Positions 41,988 through 52,593 of a DNA stretch of 57,610 nt are shown here, one piece after another. Within the stretch, counting starts at the first letter, position 1; every line of letters begins with the position of its first letter. The position numbers were made by a program, and so were the translations under genes. The notes under the pieces are model-generated. The model ran no database searches. It saw only the letters and a program-made list of their open reading frames with translations, and had not been told where the DNA came from. Source of the DNA: Pseudomonadota bacterium (GTDB lineage Bacteria > Pseudomonadota > Gammaproteobacteria > Burkholderiales > Burkholderiaceae_C). The stretch covers positions 1 through 57,610 of the forward strand of contig JAKQJK010000221.1 in NCBI GenBank assembly GCA_029561195.1. The letters are read 5' to 3'.

Positions 41988-43370
41988 ATGCAAGTGGCAC
42001 CCTCTATCTTCAAGGCATATGACATTCGCGGAATCGTGCCTTCAACTGTGACGGAGCAGGTTGCAGAGGGTATTGGAAAGGCATTTGGAACTGTTGCCCG
42101 GATGGAAGGCGAAACATCGGTCGCCGTGGGTCGCGACGGACGTTTGAGCGGTCCTTCGTTGAGTGCTGCGCTGGTCAGAGGCTTGGTTGCGGCCGGACTG
42201 GATGTTATTGACGTGGGTACAGTGACTACGCCTATGTTGTATTTTGCTGCAAATACGCTTTGTGCCAGCGGTATACAAGTTACAGGTAGCCATAACCCGA
42301 AAGATTACAACGGATTCAAAATGGTCATGCGCGGGCGGGCTATCCATGGAGAAGAAATTCAAAATCTCCGTCGCATGATGGAGGCAGAAAGTTGGTCCCT
42401 CAAGCCAGGGGGTGGTGTACGGAACATCAATGTTGAGGCTCCTTACATGGCGCGTATTGTGTCGGATATCCAGCTGGCACGCCCGATGAAAATCGTGGTC
42501 GATTGTGGCAACGGCATCGCTGGAGCCTCGGCGCCAGCTATTTTCCGGGCTATTGGATGCGAAGTCATTGAATTGTTCAGCGAGGTTGATGGCAATTTTC
42601 CCAATCACCACCCTGATCCCAGCAAGCCGGAAAACCTGATGGATTTGATGGCTGCGCTGAAGACTTCGGATGCTGAACTTGGCCTTGCTTTTGATGGAGA
42701 TGGCGACCGGTTGGGAATCGTTACCAAGCAGGGCAACAACATCTATCCTGACCGGCAAATGATTCTTTTTGCTCGTGACGTGTTGTCGCGCGTTCCTGGC
42801 GGGACGATCATCTTCGATGTGAAATGCTCCCAACGACTGGCTCCTGCCATCGCTGACGCGGGCGGCATACCTTTGATGTATAAAACGGGGCACTCGTTGA
42901 TCAAGGCAAGAATGAAAGAGGTGAATTCGCCTTTAGGCGGTGAAATGAGCGGTCATATTTTTTTCAAGGAACGTTGGTTCGGTTTCGATGACGGTACTTA
43001 CGCTGGATGTCGGCTTTTGGAGATCGTTAGCAAGTCAGACGACGCGAATACCGTGCTTGATGCGCTACCTACCAGTTTTTCCACGCCGGAACTGAATGTT
43101 GCCTGTGCGGAAGGAGAGGCGCCACAATTGGTCCAGAAGGCGATAGCCTTGGCAAAATTTCCTAGCCCTGCCCAGATCAACACCATTGATGGTCTTCGTG
43201 TCGATTGGCCAGATGGGTTCGGTTTGATGCGGTCATCCAATACGACACCCGTACTGGTATTGCGCTTTGAAGGGCACACGTCCGAGGCACTGCAACGCAT
43301 TGAAAAAGAGATGTTGGCACTTGTGCATCGTGTAAAGCCTGACGCGAAAATTGGTGCCAGCGCCCATTGA
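41988..43370 (+). CDS. Phosphomannomutase/phosphoglucomutase
   Basis: 460 aa. AAAGGA lies before ATG 41988. The active-site phosphoserine loop TGSHNPKDYNGFK, the metal loop FDGDGDRLGIV and the sugar-binding GEMSGHIFFKERW are all intact. AlgC/ManB-type enzymes interconvert hexose 1- and 6-phosphates, so it links glucose-1-phosphate (glgC/glgP) with mannose and LPS sugar precursors. It sits between the glycogen and the LPS genes. Confidence 0.95.
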   Translation: MQVAPSIFKAYDIRGIVPSTVTEQVAEGIGKAFGTVARMEGETSVAVGRDGRLSGPSLSAALVRGLVAAGLDVIDVGTVTTPMLYFAANTLCASGIQVTGSHNPKDYNGFKMVMRGRAIHGEEIQNLRRMMEAESWSLKPGGGVRNINVEAPYMARIVSDIQLARPMKIVVDCGNGIAGASAPAIFRAIGCEVIELFSEVDGNFPNHHPDPSKPENLMDLMAALKTSDAELGLAFDGDGDRLGIVTKQGNNIYPDRQMILFARDVLSRVPGGTIIFDVKCSQRLAPAIADAGGIPLMYKTGHSLIKARMKEVNSPLGGEMSGHIFFKERWFGFDDGTYAGCRLLEIVSKSDDANTVLDALPTSFSTPELNVACAEGEAPQLVQKAIALAKFPSPAQINTIDGLRVDWPDGFGLMRSSNTTPVLVLRFEGHTSEALQRIEKEMLALVHRVKPDAKIGASAH

Positions 43371-43410
43371 ATGGCATCGCTGGTCACACCCATGCCATGA
43401 AGGTTTGTTG

Positions 43411-44478
43411 ATGCCTGCGATGCACGCCGATCCGGAAGTTATTGTTTTCAATCTAAAGCACCGCTACACAGGTGTTTCCGCTACGGTTAATGCGCTTGTT
43501 CCCTTGCAGGCAAAACAGTGGCGATTGGGTTACTGCGGAAGTTTGATGTCCAATGGCGTCTCCGGCGCCACTTTGCTTCAGGCTATCAATTTGTCGCGAA
43601 AACCGGCAGCAGGTAGAGACTTCCGGATATGGCATGTTCGTCGCGACCATGAAATGGTTGCCGGAATTTTTGCGCGTGACGTACTGCGTTTGCCGATCCG
43701 GCTGGTTTTCACATCTGCTGCCCAGCATCTTCACGGCGTGTTTCCGAGGTGGCTTATTTCCCAAATGGATGCAGTCATTTCCACGACGGATCTGGCAGCA
43801 TCTTTTGTGCCCAATACAACTGCTGTGGTTCCTCATGGGATAGACCTCGATCGTTTTTCCAAAGAATCGGACAAATTGACCGTCTGGAAAAGTAGTGGAT
43901 TAGGTGGTCAATTTGGTATCGGGGTGTTTGGCCGCGTCAGGCCGGACAAAGGTACCGATGTCTTTGTGGATGCCATGCTTCAGGTCTTGCCACAGTTGCC
44001 GGAGGTAACGGCTGTGATTGCAGGTCTTGCCCAGCCACAACATCAGGCCTTTGAGAAAGCTCTACGCGACAAAATTGCTCTGGCGGGTATGTCTGATCGC
44101 ATCGTCTTTCTTGGGGAAGTGCCGGCGAAGGACGTGCATACTTGGTACCAGCGTTGTTTGCTCTGCGTCGCTTGTCCGAGGTACGAACCCTTCGGACTGA
44201 CGCCATTCGAGGCCGCTGCGACCGGTTGCGCTCTGGTTTGCTCCCGCACGGGCGCGTTTGAGCAACTCGTACAGCCAGGCGTCAATGGCGAGCTTGTTCC
44301 GACAGGCGACGCAAAATCGTTGGCAGATGCCATTGCGCGTGTCATGTCGGATGTCAATGCGGCAAAGCAGATGGGCGAACGGGCGCGCGAAACGGTTGTC
44401 CAGCAGTTTACTTTGCAGGCAGAGGCCGCTGGAATCGGTCGTGTCTATCAATCGTTATTTGATGGCAAAAAAACTTAG
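43411..44478 (+). CDS. GT4-family glycosyltransferase, probably LPS core
   Basis: 355 aa from ATG 43411; an earlier TTG at 43351 in frame overlaps the mutase and is unlikely, and ATG 43420 is also possible. GT-B fold with FGVFGRVRPDKGT-like segment (IGVFGRVRPDKGTDVF) and the nucleotide-sugar site CPRYEPFGLTPFEAAATGC. Acceptor and donor cannot be read from sequence. Its end overlaps the start of waaA, which points to lipopolysaccharide core synthesis. Confidence 0.9.
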   Translation: MPAMHADPEVIVFNLKHRYTGVSATVNALVPLQAKQWRLGYCGSLMSNGVSGATLLQAINLSRKPAAGRDFRIWHVRRDHEMVAGIFARDVLRLPIRLVFTSAAQHLHGVFPRWLISQMDAVISTTDLAASFVPNTTAVVPHGIDLDRFSKESDKLTVWKSSGLGGQFGIGVFGRVRPDKGTDVFVDAMLQVLPQLPEVTAVIAGLAQPQHQAFEKALRDKIALAGMSDRIVFLGEVPAKDVHTWYQRCLLCVACPRYEPFGLTPFEAAATGCALVCSRTGAFEQLVQPGVNGELVPTGDAKSLADAIARVMSDVNAAKQMGERARETVVQQFTLQAEAAGIGRVYQSLFDGKKT

Positions 44479-45781
44479 CGGAATTGAGTATTGGGCGCTC
44501 CGGCTCTATTCGGGTCTGGTATGGCTTCTTCAGCCGTGGCTGAGAAAAAAGCTATACCGCCGTGCTAAGCGGGAACACGAATATGGACTCCTCGTCGAAG
44601 AGCGGTTTGGTCACTATCGGGACGCATCCAGTTTTGGCTGGGTGTGGGTCCATGCAGTCTCACTTGGCGAAACTCGTGCTGCGGCACTATTGATTGATCA
44701 ACTGCGTGCCCTGCGGCCCGGTATGACGTTGCTGCTGACGCATAGCACGGCTACTGGATGGGCCGCTGGCAAGAGCGTGGTACGTCCGGGTGACCGCCAA
44801 GTCTGGCTACCGTGGGATACCCGCCATGCGACCAAATATTTTCTGGAGCACTTTCGTCCCGTTGTCGGGATATTGCTTGAGACGGAGGTTTGGCCTAATC
44901 TCGTGCATTCTTGTGCCCAACAAAGAACGCCCCTTTTGCTGGTGAATGCCCGGCTCAACGCGTCTTCCTTTGAGTCGGCAAATCGACTTCGTTGGTTGTC
45001 TGGCCCAGCATATGCCAACTTGACGGCAGTGTTTGCCCAAAGTGCTGCGGATGCTGAACGGTTTGAGCAACTCGGAGCAACCGTTAAAGGTGTATTGGGA
45101 AATATCAAGTTTGATGCGCAGCCCGCCGTCGATCAGTTGCTGCAAGGGCGCGAGTGGCGCAGGTTGTTTGGCCGTCCGGTGTTAGCGCTCATTAGTTCCC
45201 GCGAGGGCGAAGAAGCGGCTTTTATCGCAGCTCTACTGGCGCACAAGACCAGTCGAAAGCATGCAGGATCTGATGGGGATCTCGTACAAATTCTGGTAGT
45301 TCCGCGACACCCCCAAAGGGTCGATGACGTTGCCCGTCTTTTTGATTCCGCAGGCTTTAGCGTGTCGAGGCGAACACACTGGAAAAGTCATCCAACCCGC
45401 GCTGATGTCTGGCTGGGCGACTCAATGGGTGAGTTGGCGCTTTATTATTCGATGTGTGACGTGGCAATGCTGGGTGGAAGTTTCGAGCGCTTTGGTGGGC
45501 AGAATCTGATTGAGGCGGCTGCCTGTGGTTGTCCTTTGGTCATGGGGCCACACACCTACAATTTTTCCGATGCTGCCGAGTGGGCCGAACGGTCAGGTGC
45601 GGCTCGCCGAGTCAGTGACATGACAAGTGGATTTGCAACCGCTTTGAAATGGATACATCAGCCAGATGCTTTGACTGAGGCTCAAGGAAAGTGTCTGAAT
45701 TTTGCTCTAGCTCACCAAGGCGCGTCTCAAAAAACAGCTTCGGCAATTTTGTCTGTCCTGGCGGACGAACAGGACAGGTGA
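44462..45781 (+). CDS. waaA: 3-deoxy-D-manno-octulosonic acid (Kdo) transferase
   Basis: 439 aa from ATG 44462, which overlaps the glycosyltransferase stop; the open frame upstream is a shadow of that gene. A short N-terminal membrane-associating helix (LYSGLVWLLQPWL) precedes the family motifs VWVHAVSLGETRAA and LLETEVWPNL, and GGSFERFGGQNLIEAAACG near the C-terminus. It adds Kdo to lipid A, an essential early step in LPS. Converges with the TolC-like gene. Confidence 0.95.
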   Translation: MAKKLSGIEYWALRLYSGLVWLLQPWLRKKLYRRAKREHEYGLLVEERFGHYRDASSFGWVWVHAVSLGETRAAALLIDQLRALRPGMTLLLTHSTATGWAAGKSVVRPGDRQVWLPWDTRHATKYFLEHFRPVVGILLETEVWPNLVHSCAQQRTPLLLVNARLNASSFESANRLRWLSGPAYANLTAVFAQSAADAERFEQLGATVKGVLGNIKFDAQPAVDQLLQGREWRRLFGRPVLALISSREGEEAAFIAALLAHKTSRKHAGSDGDLVQILVVPRHPQRVDDVARLFDSAGFSVSRRTHWKSHPTRADVWLGDSMGELALYYSMCDVAMLGGSFERFGGQNLIEAAACGCPLVMGPHTYNFSDAAEWAERSGAARRVSDMTSGFATALKWIHQPDALTEAQGKCLNFALAHQGASQKTASAILSVLADEQDR

Positions 45782-45794
45782 CCGTGGTAAACGG

Positions 45795-47114
45795 CTATTT
45801 GATCAGCATGGCATTGATGCCCTGCAGGTCATCCGAGGTCAGTGTTCCGTTGGCTTGACGCAATTTCAAACTACCCACCAGCACGTCGTACCGAGCCTTG
45901 GCCAAATCACGCTTGGTTTGAAACAACTGGCTTTGTGCGTTCAGCACGTCAATATTGATGCGCACCCCCACTTGGTAGCCGAGTTTGTTGGCATCCAGAG
46001 CGCTCTGACTGGATGCCTCTGCGGCTTCCAGTGCTTTCACCTGACCCATGCCGGACAGCACACCGAAGAACGCCGTACGCGTTCCTTGAGCAACGGTTCT
46101 TTTGGCGGATTCCAGATCGGTTCTCGCTTTATCTTCCAGTGCCAGTGTTTCCTTGATGCGGTTCTGTGTTGCAAATCCTGCAAAAAGAGGCAAATTAAAT
46201 GCGAGGCCAATCGTGGCAACGTTAGTCCGGCTGTTCAGTGAACTTGTTGAAGTGCCGTTGTTGTTGGCAATGGCATAGCTGCCAGTCAAATCCAGTGTGG
46301 GCTTGTGGCCAGCTTCTGCCTTCCGGGTCTCAAGCTGGGCAACATCAAGTGCCAACTGCGATTGCTTAACGCCAGGGTGTTCTTCCTCTGATTTGCCAAC
46401 CCACGCACCAACGTCAGCTGGCGACAAAACGGGTAACGTAACAGGAGCAGCCAGAACTTTGGGCGCTGCGCCAGACTTGCCAACCAGTTGCTCCAGCGCA
46501 ATTTTCTTGATGCGCAGATCATTTTCAGCGGCAATTTCCTGTGCAACTACCAGGTCAAATCGGGCTTGGGCCTCGCGCGAATCCGTGATGGTTGAGGTTC
46601 CTACTTCGAAATTTCGCTTCGCCGACGCCAGTTGCTCTGATACGGCAGCCTTTTGCGCTTTGACAAAGGTCAGGCTGTCCTGGGACCCCAAGACGTCAAA
46701 GTAAGCTTGGCTGACCCGAATCACCAGGTCCTGGTCAGCTGACTTCAGCTGAGCCTGTGCCACTTCTATCTGCTTTTTACCTTGTTCATAGCTCGCTACG
46801 TTAGCGGGGCGGTATAGGGGCTGCGCGGCACTTATCGTTGCCGTCTGGCCTCCAAAGGACCGGTTACTGGCCGCCAGGCTGCTGTCCAGATTGGAGCGGG
46901 AAATACCGGCCGACAAATTGGCTGTTGGGTAAATGCCTGCACGCGCCTGCTCAGCCCTCGCCAAAGTCGCCTCGTATTGAGATTGCGCTGATTTGAACGA
47001 AGCATCGTAACTCCGTGCAGATTCGTAAAGTTCGACCAGGCTCTGCGCCCGCACGGGCATCGCGAGGGCGACACCGACGGCGATGAACACAGGTGACAAA
47101 CGGAATTGGGTCAT
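45795..47114 (-). CDS. TolC-family outer-membrane efflux protein
   Basis: 439 aa. A signal peptide (FIAVGVALAMPVRAQS) is followed by two outer-membrane-efflux repeats with long coiled-coil helices (ELYESARSYDASFKSAQSQY; DANKLGYQVGVRINIDVLNA). It forms the exit duct for efflux or type I secretion. Last gene of the RND operon; 42 bp after the rhodanese stop. Likely partner of the RND pump at 48211-51450. Confidence 0.94.
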   Translation of the reverse strand: MTQFRLSPVFIAVGVALAMPVRAQSLVELYESARSYDASFKSAQSQYEATLARAEQARAGIYPTANLSAGISRSNLDSSLAASNRSFGGQTATISAAQPLYRPANVASYEQGKKQIEVAQAQLKSADQDLVIRVSQAYFDVLGSQDSLTFVKAQKAAVSEQLASAKRNFEVGTSTITDSREAQARFDLVVAQEIAAENDLRIKKIALEQLVGKSGAAPKVLAAPVTLPVLSPADVGAWVGKSEEEHPGVKQSQLALDVAQLETRKAEAGHKPTLDLTGSYAIANNNGTSTSSLNSRTNVATIGLAFNLPLFAGFATQNRIKETLALEDKARTDLESAKRTVAQGTRTAFFGVLSGMGQVKALEAAEASSQSALDANKLGYQVGVRINIDVLNAQSQLFQTKRDLAKARYDVLVGSLKLRQANGTLTSDDLQGINAMLIK

Positions 47115-47156
47115 GATCGTCTTTTCAGAACTGGGGTTAATCGGTGTAAATGGATT

Positions 47157-47498
47157 TCAATATTGCGCGATTGACGGGTCAACTTCGGTCGACCAGGCAT
47201 GAATGCCGCCCGCAATGTTGGCCACCTTGGCGAAGCCCTGTCGTTGCAGAAAGGCCGCGACCTGCATGCTGCGCCCACCGTGATGACATAAGCAGGCAAT
47301 GGGTCGTTCCGGGTCCAGTTCCGACAGCCGCAACGGTACTGAGCCCATAGGTATCGTAAGCAATTCAAAACCATCCGCCTTCACGCTGGCCGTGCGGAGT
47401 TCTGATGGTTCGCGTACGTCGAGTATCAACGGTTTACCTATGGCTGTCACAGACTGAAGCCACATCGGTAATTGACTGGGGCGTACTTGATCGATCAT
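47157..47498 (-). CDS. Rhodanese-like sulfurtransferase
   Basis: 113 aa single-domain rhodanese with catalytic Cys71 in LCHHGGRSMQVAAFL, and the Asp of LILDVREPSE. No signal peptide, so cytoplasmic. It transfers sulfane sulfur; the acceptor is unknown. It sits between pcm and the TolC-like gene in an efflux operon, a small repair/stress insertion. Confidence 0.92.
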   Translation of the reverse strand: MIDQVRPSQLPMWLQSVTAIGKPLILDVREPSELRTASVKADGFELLTIPMGSVPLRLSELDPERPIACLCHHGGRSMQVAAFLQRQGFAKVANIAGGIHAWSTEVDPSIAQY

Positions 47499-47535
47499 GG
47501 CTTGGAGGCGCTGCGGGTCAGAAACAATTGGTGCT

Positions 47536-48189
47536 TTAGAAGGTGAAGCGTGATGACTCTGGGAAGTTCACCAATCTCGGTGCTACTGTGTCCCAGGGTT
47601 GAGAGGTCTGAAAAGCCGCTTCTGCCGTACGAGTGATAAACGTTGCACGCATCATGGGTTCATCTCCCACAATCGCAGCCAGGCGGCCTCCAACCTTGAG
47701 GTTGGCCAGCAAAGACTGCGGTATCTCTGCCACTGATCCACTCAACACAATCACATCGAACGGGCCTTCCACAGGGATACCTTTGGAGCCATCCCCCAGT
47801 CGAGCCTCAGCGTTATGGATGCCGGCTTTCTGCAGATTGTTCCGTGCCATGGCAGCCAATTCAGGGATGATCTCCAGCGAAATGACGCGTTGTGCCTTGT
47901 GAGCCAACAGGGCTGCCATGTAGCCGGAACCTGCGCCAATTTCCAGTACCTTTTCATGCTTGCGCACCGCCAAATCCTGCAGCATGCGGGCTTCAACACG
48001 GGGCGTCAGCATGCACTGCCCGCCTGGCAGTGGAATCTCCATGTCTGCAAAGGCCAAGGCCCGGTGTGCTGCAGGCACGAAATCTTCCCGCTTGACGACG
48101 GCTAGCAACTGCAAAACCTGGCTATCCAGCACGTCCCACGGGCGAATTTGCTGCTCAATCATATTGAAGCGGGCTTGTTCCAAATTCAT
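47536..48189 (-). CDS. pcm: Protein-L-isoaspartate O-methyltransferase
   Basis: 217 aa. The SAM-binding motif VLEIGAGSGYMAALLAHKA and the family phrases IPLPGGQCMLTPRVEARMLQ and RLGDGSKGIP are present. It repairs isoaspartyl residues in aged proteins. The highly conserved Pcm-like order is intact, although some relatives annotated this way have drifted. Lies 21 bp from the RND pump stop. Confidence 0.92.
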   Translation of the reverse strand: MNLEQARFNMIEQQIRPWDVLDSQVLQLLAVVKREDFVPAAHRALAFADMEIPLPGGQCMLTPRVEARMLQDLAVRKHEKVLEIGAGSGYMAALLAHKAQRVISLEIIPELAAMARNNLQKAGIHNAEARLGDGSKGIPVEGPFDVIVLSGSVAEIPQSLLANLKVGGRLAAIVGDEPMMRATFITRTAEAAFQTSQPWDTVAPRLVNFPESSRFTF

Positions 48190-48210
48190 ATAGATACTCC
48201 TACGGGTATA

Positions 48211-51200
48211 TTAGCTGATATTGTTTAATTTTACCGGGGCGATGTCATTGCTTGGAGTCAAGGGTGTTTTGTATCCCAGCTTGCACTGCACCCACATAGC
48301 TAGATCATCCATATAGCAATAGACCACTGGTACCACCACCAAGGTCAACAATGACGATGTGATCACCCCGCCGATCACTGCCTGCCCCATCGGAGCGCGC
48401 TGCTCTGAACCCTCGCTCAGGGCAAAAGCCAGGGGAACCATGCCAAATATCATGGCCAACGTGGTCATCAGGATTGGACGTAACCGTACTTTGGCCGCCA
48501 TCAGCAAGGCCTCATTGCGGGCCATGCCAGGAAAATGCGCGCCAGCGTCATCGATGGTGCTTTCCCTGGCACGAATTGCAAAGTCCACCAGCAAAATGGC
48601 GTTCTTGGTTACCAGCCCCATTAGCATCACCACGCCAATGATCGAGAACATCGACAGTGTGGAGCGAAACATCAGAAGCGCCAGGACCACACCAATAAGG
48701 GTCAGTGGCAGTGCAGTCATCAGCGCAAGTGGCTGCAAAAAGCTTTTGAATTGGCTGGCCAGAATCATGTAAATGAACACAATTGCCAACACAAGAGCTG
48801 AAATCGCGTACCCGAACGACTCAGCCATGTTTTTGGTGGAACCGCCAAACTGATACCGGTAGCCTGGCGGGAAGTTGATGCTTTCCAGTGCGGCCTTGAT
48901 GTCTGCGGACACTTCACCCGCCGAACGGTTGTAAACGTTGGCGTTGATGGCCACTTCGCGTGTCAAGTCACGTCGGTTGATCTGGTTGGGGCCAGTGGAT
49001 TCCTTAACCGTTGCCACCTGGTTCAGGCGAACAACGCGAGGGCTCCCGTCAGCAAGGCTACCCATTGCGAACGGAATACGTTCCAGGTCATCGGGGGTGT
49101 TTCGGGCCTCAGGTGCCAACCGCACGTTGACGTCGTAGGTCTGGTCGTCCGGGGCGCGCCAGGTGCCAACCGCTTGACCTGCAACCAATGTACGCAAGGC
49201 GCTGCCAATCTGCGCGATGCCCAAGCCCAGATCCGATGCGGCCTCACGACGAACTTCAACGTCCAGCGTTGGTTTGTTAGCTTTGACGCTGGAGTCCAGA
49301 TCAACCAGGCCAGGGACTGGGCGTACCTTCTCCAGAACAATCTTTGTTAAGCGTTCGAGTTCCTGAATATCAGGGCCTTGCAGCGAAAATTCGACCTGCT
49401 TATTTCCGCCCACAGAATCCAGCAGACCCAGGTGCGTGACGGTGATACCAGGAACCTGTTTGAGGCGATCCCTTAACGCTGCCGACAATTCGTCCACGTT
49501 GCGTTTACGCTCTTTCCGGTCAACCAGCCGAACGTAAACACTGGCGTACATTTTCCCCTGTGCATTGCCGGTGTTGATTGTCGCCAGCGTGTACCGAACT
49601 TCCGGGAACTCACGGATGATGCCTTCCACCTGCCGCGCTTTGGCTTCGGTCACGTCCAGGGACGAACCTACCGGTGTATAGAAGTTGAGCGAGGTCTCAG
49701 AAAAATCAGCTTTGGGCACAAATTCCGTACCTAGAAGAGGCACCATGAAGATGCTGACGATAAAGATGACCAGTGCCAAAGCCAGTGTCTTCAGTTTGTG
49801 CGCCAGCGCCCAGCGCAAGATGCCTTGATAGGTGTCGGCGAGCCAATCGGTGGCATGGTCAAACCAGCCGGTTACCCGGCCAATTGTCTTGTCGTAGAGC
49901 GTCACCGGTTCGAGGTGGCGACCATGAGCTTCAATGCTGGGGTCGTGCCAGATGCTGGAGAGCATCGGATCCAGCGTGAAACTCACAAACATCGAGATCA
50001 GCACAGCCGCCACAATGGTGATGCCAAACTCGTGGAAAAATTTGCCGATAATGCCGCCCATGAAGCCAATCGGCATGAACACAGCCACGATGGACAGCGT
50101 GGTGGCCAGTACAGCCAAGCCGATTTCTTGCGTGCCATCCAGTGACGCCTTGTAAGGTGTTTTGCCCATCTGCACATGGCGCACGATGTTTTCGCGCACC
50201 ACAATAGCGTCGTCAATCAGCAAGCCCACGCAAAGGGACAGCGCCATTAATGTGATCATGTTGATGGTGAAGCCAAACATGTTCATGAACAGAAACGTGC
50301 CAATCAATGCAATCGGCAGCGTGAGGCCCGTGATAACGGTGGACCGCCATGAGTTCAGGAACAGGAACACGATCAGGATAGTGAGCAGTGCGCCTTCAAT
50401 CAGCGTGCGGCGCACGTTTTCAACCGCCACGCGGATTTGCCGCGAACCATCGGTAATTTGTTCCAGTCGCACGCCCGGTGGCAGTTGCTGCTGCATCTCG
50501 GCCAGGGTTTTTTGCAGGCCGTTGACTACGCCAATCGTGTTCTCGTCCTGTGATTTTTGAACCGTCAGCAGCAATGTTCGCTGTCCGTTGTAAAGTGCCA
50601 GATTCTCGGCCTCCTGTGCCCCGTCAACCACGCGTGCGACCTGGTCCACATACACGGGCGCGCCGTTTTTGCGGGTCACAATGATCTTGCCAAAGTCTTC
50701 GGGTCGCTTCATGCGCGCCTCAATCTGCACCACGCGCTCCTGCTCACGTGAGCGGATGGCGCCGACTGGCAGGTCCTGATTTTCATTGCGTACCGCAGCC
50801 ACCACCTGGTCCGGTGTGATGCCAAAAGCTTCCAGTGCCTGAGGGTTGAGATAAACGTTGATTTCCCGCTTGGTGCCGCCGACCAGCGTGACTGAACCCA
50901 CGCCGCGCACATTTTCCAGGCGTTTCTTCAGCGTTTGATCTGCCCAGTTGGTCAGCTCGACAGCTGTCATGCTGGCAGCCGGCGTGATGTTTGTTGTCTT
51001 GCCATGACCGCCATCCGGTAGCACCGCCACCGACCACACGGCCCGGCTGGATGGGTCAAACCGCAACACGCGGGGTTCCTTGACTTCCGTGCGAAAAGCC
51101 GCGCGAATGATGGCCACCTTCTCGCGCACGTCATCAGCCGCTTTGCGTCCATCCACATGCAGCTGGAATTCGATGATGACAACGGCCTGGCCTTCGTAGC

Positions 51201-51450
51201 TGCGCGAAGTCAGCGCATTGATACCGGCAATGGAGTTGACGCCTTCCTCCAGCTTCTTGGTGACTTCGCTTTCAACGATTTCTGGTGATGCGCCGGGGTA
51301 TTCGGCCGTGATCACCACTACCGGGAAGTCAATATTTGGAAACTGGTCAACTTGCAGCCGCTGGTAAGAAAAAATGCCCAGCACCACCAAGGCCAACATG
51401 ACCATGGTGGCAAATACCGGGTTATTGAGGCTGACTCGAGTGAACCACAT
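48211..51450 (-). CDS. RND-family (HAE1/AcrB-type) efflux pump
   Basis: 1079 aa, full length with twelve membrane helices and two large periplasmic loops. The proton-relay aspartates are in [19 protein letters not shown]-terminal [19 protein letters not shown] and the [20 protein letters not shown] region are typical. It exports drugs or lipophilic compounds with the adaptor (start 3 bp after its stop) and the TolC-like protein. Substrate range cannot be read from sequence. Confidence 0.96.
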   Translation of the reverse strand: MWFTRVSLNNPVFATMVMLALVVLGIFSYQRLQVDQFPNIDFPVVVITAEYPGASPEIVESEVTKKLEEGVNSIAGINALTSRSYEGQAVVIIEFQLHVDGRKAADDVREKVAIIRAAFRTEVKEPRVLRFDPSSRAVWSVAVLPDGGHGKTTNITPAASMTAVELTNWADQTLKKRLENVRGVGSVTLVGGTKREINVYLNPQALEAFGITPDQVVAAVRNENQDLPVGAIRSREQERVVQIEARMKRPEDFGKIIVTRKNGAPVYVDQVARVVDGAQEAENLALYNGQRTLLLTVQKSQDENTIGVVNGLQKTLAEMQQQLPPGVRLEQITDGSRQIRVAVENVRRTLIEGALLTILIVFLFLNSWRSTVITGLTLPIALIGTFLFMNMFGFTINMITLMALSLCVGLLIDDAIVVRENIVRHVQMGKTPYKASLDGTQEIGLAVLATTLSIVAVFMPIGFMGGIIGKFFHEFGITIVAAVLISMFVSFTLDPMLSSIWHDPSIEAHGRHLEPVTLYDKTIGRVTGWFDHATDWLADTYQGILRWALAHKLKTLALALVIFIVSIFMVPLLGTEFVPKADFSETSLNFYTPVGSSLDVTEAKARQVEGIIREFPEVRYTLATINTGNAQGKMYASVYVRLVDRKERKRNVDELSAALRDRLKQVPGITVTHLGLLDSVGGNKQVEFSLQGPDIQELERLTKIVLEKVRPVPGLVDLDSSVKANKPTLDVEVRREAASDLGLGIAQIGSALRTLVAGQAVGTWRAPDDQTYDVNVRLAPEARNTPDDLERIPFAMGSLADGSPRVVRLNQVATVKESTGPNQINRRDLTREVAINANVYNRSAGEVSADIKAALESINFPPGYRYQFGGSTKNMAESFGYAISALVLAIVFIYMILASQFKSFLQPLALMTALPLTLIGVVLALLMFRSTLSMFSIIGVVMLMGLVTKNAILLVDFAIRARESTIDDAGAHFPGMARNEALLMAAKVRLRPILMTTLAMIFGMVPLAFALSEGSEQRAPMGQAVIGGVITSSLLTLVVVPVVYCYMDDLAMWVQCKLGYKTPLTPSNDIAPVKLNNIS

Positions 51451-51453
51451 AGG

Positions 51454-52593
51454 CTACTGAGCTGTCGGTTGAGTTTTGGCCAGCTTGACCGCCGTGCCAG
51501 CCCGCAGCGGGCCCACCGAGCCTGCAACCAGAACGGCGTTTTCGGGAATTCCCCGGATAACGACCATCATCTGTCCGTCCGATTCCCCGCGAGCGCCCAG
51601 TTCTACCGGTTGATGAACCACCAGGTTGTTATTCACCCACTGCACGTAGGGCGCCGGCTTGTCGGTGCGCACGGCGCTCAACGGAGCTGTCAGGGCCTGA
51701 GTGTGACCCGTGTTCAAAGTGCCCTGGCCAAACATGCCCTGGCGTAACCCCGTAGCTGATTCAATAGATAGATATACCAGCACAGCACGGCTGCCGGCTG
51801 TGGTGGTGGGGTTGATCCGCGCCACCCTGGCTGCGACTGGTTTGCTTGCGCCTTCAATCAACAGGCTTGCAATCTGTCCAACAGTGACCTGCATGGAGTC
51901 AGCTGCTCCCAAACTGGCCTCCAACTCAAACTTCCCCAAATCGACAATCTCCAGCACCTTGGTGTCCACACCCACGCGTTCGCCGGACTGTGCGAGCCGT
52001 TGGGCCACCACTCCAGAAATAGGCGCACGCAGAACGGTGTCATCCAGGGCTTTGGTTGCCACATCGGCACCAGCTTGTGCGGCCTGATAGTTAGCCTGCG
52101 CAGCCGCCAGACTGGCGCTGGAGGAATCCAGTGCCGTGGTAGAAATAAAACCCTGATTGACCAGGGATCGGTTGTTCTCGAATGTGCGTTTGGCAATGTC
52201 TACCTGAGCCCTGGCTGATTCTGCCTGCTGCTGTGCCTGTCGTACCCGCGCCTTGTATTCGGTTGATTCGACACGGGCCAACACTTGCCCGGCTTTGACG
52301 GAGTCGCCCTCACGCAGGACCAGCCCTTGCAATTCACCTGCCACCCGCACCTTGACGTAAGCAGAATTCACCGCCTTCAGCGACCCCGAGACAACAACCC
52401 CTTGCGCCAGGTCACGGGATTTGGCCTGCACCAGATCGAAAGAGGACAGCTCCACTACAGCTTCTGTTTTTTGCGTGCTCTGTAACGCCAGTGCATCTTG
52501 TTGCGCTTTGCGGGCCGATAGCGCGCGCGCAACGCCTGCGCCAATCAAAACGACCGCAAGGGCGGCGGCTCCCCATTTCATCCAGCTTTTCAT
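51454..52593 (-). CDS. RND membrane-fusion protein (AcrA-type adaptor)
   Basis: 379 aa. An N-terminal membrane or signal segment (WGAAALAVVLIGAGVARAL) precedes a barrel-sandwich lipoyl domain (RVAGELQGLVLREGDSVKAG), a coiled-coil hairpin (TFENNRSLVNQGFISTTALD) and a beta-barrel. It bridges the RND pump and outer-membrane duct. Its ATG overlaps the tetR stop (ATGA). Confidence 0.95.
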   Translation of the reverse strand: MKSWMKWGAAALAVVLIGAGVARALSARKAQQDALALQSTQKTEAVVELSSFDLVQAKSRDLAQGVVVSGSLKAVNSAYVKVRVAGELQGLVLREGDSVKAGQVLARVESTEYKARVRQAQQQAESARAQVDIAKRTFENNRSLVNQGFISTTALDSSSASLAAAQANYQAAQAGADVATKALDDTVLRAPISGVVAQRLAQSGERVGVDTKVLEIVDLGKFELEASLGAADSMQVTVGQIASLLIEGASKPVAARVARINPTTTAGSRAVLVYLSIESATGLRQGMFGQGTLNTGHTQALTAPLSAVRTDKPAPYVQWVNNNLVVHQPVELGARGESDGQMMVVIRGIPENAVLVAGSVGPLRAGTAVKLAKTQPTAQ

